Part shown: positions 62,701-64,000 of the stretch, piece by piece | Position numbering within the stretch: position 1 is the first letter of the stretch | Layout of the letters: every line of letters begins with the position of its first letter | Origin: Aliidiomarina minuta | Lineage (GTDB): Bacteria > Pseudomonadota > Gammaproteobacteria > Enterobacterales > Alteromonadaceae | Direction of reading: 5' to 3' | Length of the DNA: 64,000 bases | Assembly: GCF_003987145.1 (NCBI RefSeq) | Contig: NZ_PIPL01000001.1 | Coordinates: 2,076,217 to 2,140,216, forward strand | Notes under the pieces: generated by a model | Database searches by the model: none | What the model was told of the DNA's origin: nothing | The model's input: only the letters and a program-made list of their open reading frames with translations | Translations under genes and position numbers: made by a program

Positions 62701-62797
62701 AATCCAGGGTGATATTATTCACGTTGTCGCCGGGCGCATGACAGATCGTTCTTCTTTATTACCCACCCGGAATGTTAAATCGAGAGACTTCCACTGA
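59732..62797 (+). CDS. dnaE2: DnaE2 error-prone DNA polymerase III alpha-like subunit
   Basis: 1021 residues from the ATG at 59732, overlapping the imuB stop (TAATG), with GGAG at 59722-59725. The PHP domain starts YAELHCLSHYSFLRAASSPEEMI, and the C-family polymerase active-site text PPDIDVDFEHERREEVI (two catalytic Asp) is present near residue 375. Conserved IVRPGPIQGDMVHPYLRRR, PIFQEQAIKLAM and FGEYGFPESHAASFANLAY follow. An OB domain near the C-terminus. DnaE2 performs SOS translesion synthesis with ImuA/ImuB. Confidence 0.96.
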   Translation: MRYAELHCLSHYSFLRAASSPEEMINKAEELGYEALALTDECSVAGVVKAWQAAKKLTVKLIVGSEFKDQNLGTFILLARNRKGYAQLSALISHCRGQSSKGHYKFSVDDLLSFPCSDCLLQWAPSVSMCPAGVPERIHSLFKRRAWIVAERDLTTKGEAQVKKAMTFSHLYKWPLVSCSGALMHCAERLPLLHTITAIKAGQQVTQVMPDLVVNSEQRLRCLNELQDLYPAQWIEESARIADLCNFDLGSLRYEYPAEVVPAGKTAQGYLVELAQSGIQKRFPEGIPDKVHQQLSYELTLIEEMQYAHFFLTIYDLVSFAASRDILFQGRGSAANSVLCYCLGITAVNPAQSELLFERFISKERDEPPDIDVDFEHERREEVIQYIYSKYGRHRAALTATVITYRLRSALRDVGKALGFPQIQLANILTRLDRRDSEEDWQQQLTNMGILQHPHGHHLLLLTEQLKGFPRHLSQHVGGFVIASERLSDLVPVENAAMPGRTVIQWDKNDIESLKLLKVDVLGLGMLTALRKSLAIVAQVFAKEYQLATLPQEDPEVYGMLQRADAIGIFQVESRAQMNMLPRLKPKTFYDLVVQIAIVRPGPIQGDMVHPYLRRRDGLEAIDYPGEAVKAVLKRTLGVPIFQEQAIKLAMVAAGFTGGEADQLRRAMATWKSRGQLMAFQEKLIQGMLDNGYSDEFATRLFDQICGFGEYGFPESHAASFANLAYASAWLKFHYPQAFYVGLLNSLPMGFYSASQIIQDAGRHQVAITGVCINDSDWDHQLKGSPGSLSIQLGFRLVKGLSKNSIVELLKQRPVSGFTQIDEIKQLNLPGRDMEALASAGAFQSLTGHRYQARWEMTSLGEQLPLLDVAEQDQASYSLPPPTPTEDMVEDYASVSLTLGMHPLALLEQQGLLPAYKKATQLKDLRSGQLVTVMGLVVGRQRPSTSAGVTFVTLEDATGNVNVVIWQDRGRQQRQQWLYAQLLEVKGTLEIQGDIIHVVAGRMTDRSSLLPTRNVKSRDFH

Positions 62798-62800
62798 GTG

Positions 62801-63358
62801 TTAGTTCTGCATTTCTTGCAGGTATTCATCTTTGAGCCATACATAGTTGATAGCCGACTGGGTCAAAAATGCCTGCTCCTGCTCGTTCAGCGGTCTTTTT
62901 TTCTGAACCGGGCTGCCTACATATAAATAACCGCTTTCCAGTGTTTTATTCGGAGGTACTAAAGACCCGGCGCCAATAATGACATCATCCTGTACAACTG
63001 CCCCATCCATCACGATAGCGCCCATTCCGACAAGTATTCGGTTACCCAGCTGACAACCATGCAACATGACCTTATGGCCTACCGTCACGTCATCACCAAT
63101 AATAAGTGCGTAGCCGTGGGGATCATCGGGACTGGTGCGAGTCACATGCAATACGCTGCCGTCCTGAATGTTGGTACGTTCGCCGATGCGTATAATGTTC
63201 ACATCACCCCGGGCGGCTACTAACGGCCATATACTACTGTCGTCACCTATTTGTATATCGCCTACGAGTACCGATGATTGATCAAGATATACGCTTTTGC
63301 CCAATTGGGGTCTTTTACCTTGATAACTGTGTCCTTTATTTAAAGCTTGCTGACTCAT
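62801..63358 (-). CDS. gamma-class carbonic anhydrase-like hexapeptide protein (YrdA type)
   Basis: 185 residues. A left-handed beta-helix of hexapeptide repeats: GDIQIGDDSSIWPLVAARGD, IRIGERTNIQDGSVLHVT, IIGDDVTVGHKVMLHGC and MGAIVMDGAVVQDDVIIGAG. The three likely metal-ligand histidines (VLHVT, VGHKVMLHGC) are present. YrdA/CaiE-like proteins are metal-binding; carbonic anhydrase activity has been found in only some. It is convergent with dnaE2, 3 nt apart. Confidence 0.9.
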   Translation of the reverse strand: MSQQALNKGHSYQGKRPQLGKSVYLDQSSVLVGDIQIGDDSSIWPLVAARGDVNIIRIGERTNIQDGSVLHVTRTSPDDPHGYALIIGDDVTVGHKVMLHGCQLGNRILVGMGAIVMDGAVVQDDVIIGAGSLVPPNKTLESGYLYVGSPVQKKRPLNEQEQAFLTQSAINYVWLKDEYLQEMQN

Positions 63359-63466
63359 AATTGACCTCTCAACTTAAAAGTACTCTTATATATGCTTAAT
63401 AATACATCAGAGTGATGAATATTGCTTCAGTCGACTCTTTTTAAGTAGTTATTTGTAATAAAAGGC

Positions 63467-63494
63467 TTGTCATATGAAACCTTATCTCTATAAT
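63467..63494 (+). promoter_or_regulatory. rrn promoter 1
   Basis: TTGTCA (63467-63472), 16-nt spacer, TATAAT (63489-63494), followed by the GC-rich discriminator GCGCCTC typical of stringently controlled rRNA promoters. Confidence 0.85.
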
Positions 63495-63556
63495 GCGCCT
63501 CACTCCAAACGGTTAGCCAGTAACGAGTTAGAACGGCGAACAAGTTTGGAAAAGCC

Positions 63557-63584
63557 TTGACGGGAAGAAATAAATCCCTAAAAT
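63557..63584 (+). promoter_or_regulatory. rrn promoter 2
   Basis: TTGACG (63557-63562), 16-nt spacer, TAAAAT (63579-63584), then GGCGCTCCC. Same spacing and a similar GC discriminator as promoter 1. Confidence 0.8.
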
Positions 63585-63681
63585 GGCGCTCCCAGCTCGA
63601 GAAGAGCGGGAATAGATTAAAAGTAGGTGTTAACTCTTCGCTAACAAGTTAAAACGATAGCGAAAACTTTGCAAAAAGCCG

Positions 63682-63709
63682 TTGACACTTACACTGAGGC
63701 GTGTAGAAT
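63682..63709 (+). promoter_or_regulatory. rrn promoter 3
   Basis: TTGACA (63682-63687), 16-nt spacer, TAGAAT (63704-63709), followed by ACGCACCTC. This is the promoter nearest the 16S gene, about 265 nt upstream. Confidence 0.88.
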
Positions 63710-63731
63710 ACGCACCTCGCTTGAACGGCTC

Positions 63732-63759
63732 CTTGGGCATCAAGCAACGCTCTTTAACA
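63732..63759 (+). promoter_or_regulatory. rrn antitermination site (boxB-like hairpin and boxA)
   Basis: A small hairpin CTTG-GGCAT-CAAG (63732-63744) precedes GCTCTTTAACA (63749-63759), identical to the E. coli rrn leader boxA. AATCTGTGTGGGCAC follows about 20 nt further, also as in E. coli leaders. It recruits the Nus-factor antitermination complex. The long leader to 63976 should be processed by RNase III and others. Confidence 0.9.
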
Positions 63760-63976
63760 ATATATCAAAGCCAAGCAATCTGTGTGGGCACTTGCATTGA
63801 TTGAGTACAAAAAAGGTCTTTCGAGACCAATAGGCGAGAACGACAGGCTTGTCCTGTCCGTTTGAACCGAAACGCTCAATTGATGTTGGTGACTACCGAA
63901 TGAAGCGCCTTCGGGTGTGGAATTCAAATAAAGAACCAACAATTCATACGAGCACTTGTAAGTATCAAAATCTTTA

Positions 63977-64000
63977 TAATTGAAGAGTTTGATCATGGCT
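63977..64000 (+). rRNA. rrs: 16S ribosomal RNA, 5' end only
   Basis: The last bases, AATTGAAGAGTTTGATCATG, match the conserved 5' start of 16S rRNA (27F primer region). The gene continues beyond the window. Confidence 0.97.

Noticed and set aside
63754..63996. Open frame on the minus strand across the rrn leader
   Set aside because: It is antisense to the boxA region, the spacer and the 16S start, which explain the sequence.

Overview
The window looks like a chromosomal segment of a marine gammaproteobacterium of the Alteromonadales, most like the Idiomarina/Aliidiomarina group. This is an inference from protein resemblance, gene order and the E. coli-like rrn leader; no database search was run. 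It opens with the 3' end of parA, then parB and a complete F-type ATP synthase operon (atpIBEFHAGDC), the usual gammaproteobacterial neighbourhood of oriC. It closes exactly at the 5' end of a 16S rRNA gene.

Layout. 1-8.2 kb: parAB and atp operon. 8.3-10.4 kb: two glycosyltransferase-like genes, the second AT-rich, lying between atpC and glmU. 10.5-13.7 kb: glmU-glmS. 13.8-15.3 kb: three tandem small paralogous genes of unknown function behind a well-formed sigma-54 promoter. 15.3-16.7 kb: a TetR repressor and a divergent membrane protein with a palindromic operator over its promoter. 16.7-22.1 kb: a RegBA/ActSR-like two-component pair divergent from a TonB-dependent receptor and a PepSY membrane protein. 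22.1-26.1 kb: small conserved genes (TIGR02450-like, DUF4442, pirin, YebC/YeeN, DUF3617, a pilin-like protein). 26.2-33.4 kb: a secreted S8 protease divergent from a curli operon (csgB-like, a very long csgA-like gene, csgE, csgF, csgG), with a convergent CsgD-like regulator. 33.5-38.8 kb: envelope genes (Lpp-like lipoprotein, L,D-transpeptidase, PAP2 phosphatase, glycosyltransferase, M28 peptidase, DUF4168). 39.0-41.9 kb: a histidine kinase and sigma-54 activator pair. 42-45.8 kb: a DJ-1/PfpI protein, a PqqU-like receptor and a PQQ-dependent sugar dehydrogenase. 45.9-48.2 kb: oxyR, ahpC-type peroxiredoxin and ahpD. 48.3-57.5 kb: apbE, mgtE, an M20 amidohydrolase, ccoG, srkA, dsbA, a YbdG-like channel and an acyltransferase. 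57.6-62.8 kb: the SOS mutasome imuA-imuB-dnaE2 under a perfect LexA box. 62.8 kb to the end: a gamma carbonic anhydrase-like gene, three tandem rrn promoters, the boxB/boxA leader and the start of 16S rRNA.

How the parts work together. The curli block holds nucleator, fibre subunit, secretion pore and accessory factors plus a candidate regulator. A strong terminator sits directly before csgE and could set the ratio of fibre subunit to export machinery. The PQQ receptor and the PQQ enzyme form one operon, which suggests import of scavenged cofactor. OxyR, the peroxiredoxin and AhpD form a peroxide-defence unit. The imu cassette is a translationally coupled SOS operon.

Most worth a second look: the sigma-54-driven trio of unknown paralogues, the oversized acidic curlin and its terminator-gated csgEFG, the CNAC active site of DsbA, the alanine-rich helix of the ATP synthase c subunit, and an Lpp-like lipoprotein that lacks a C-terminal lysine next to an L,D-transpeptidase.
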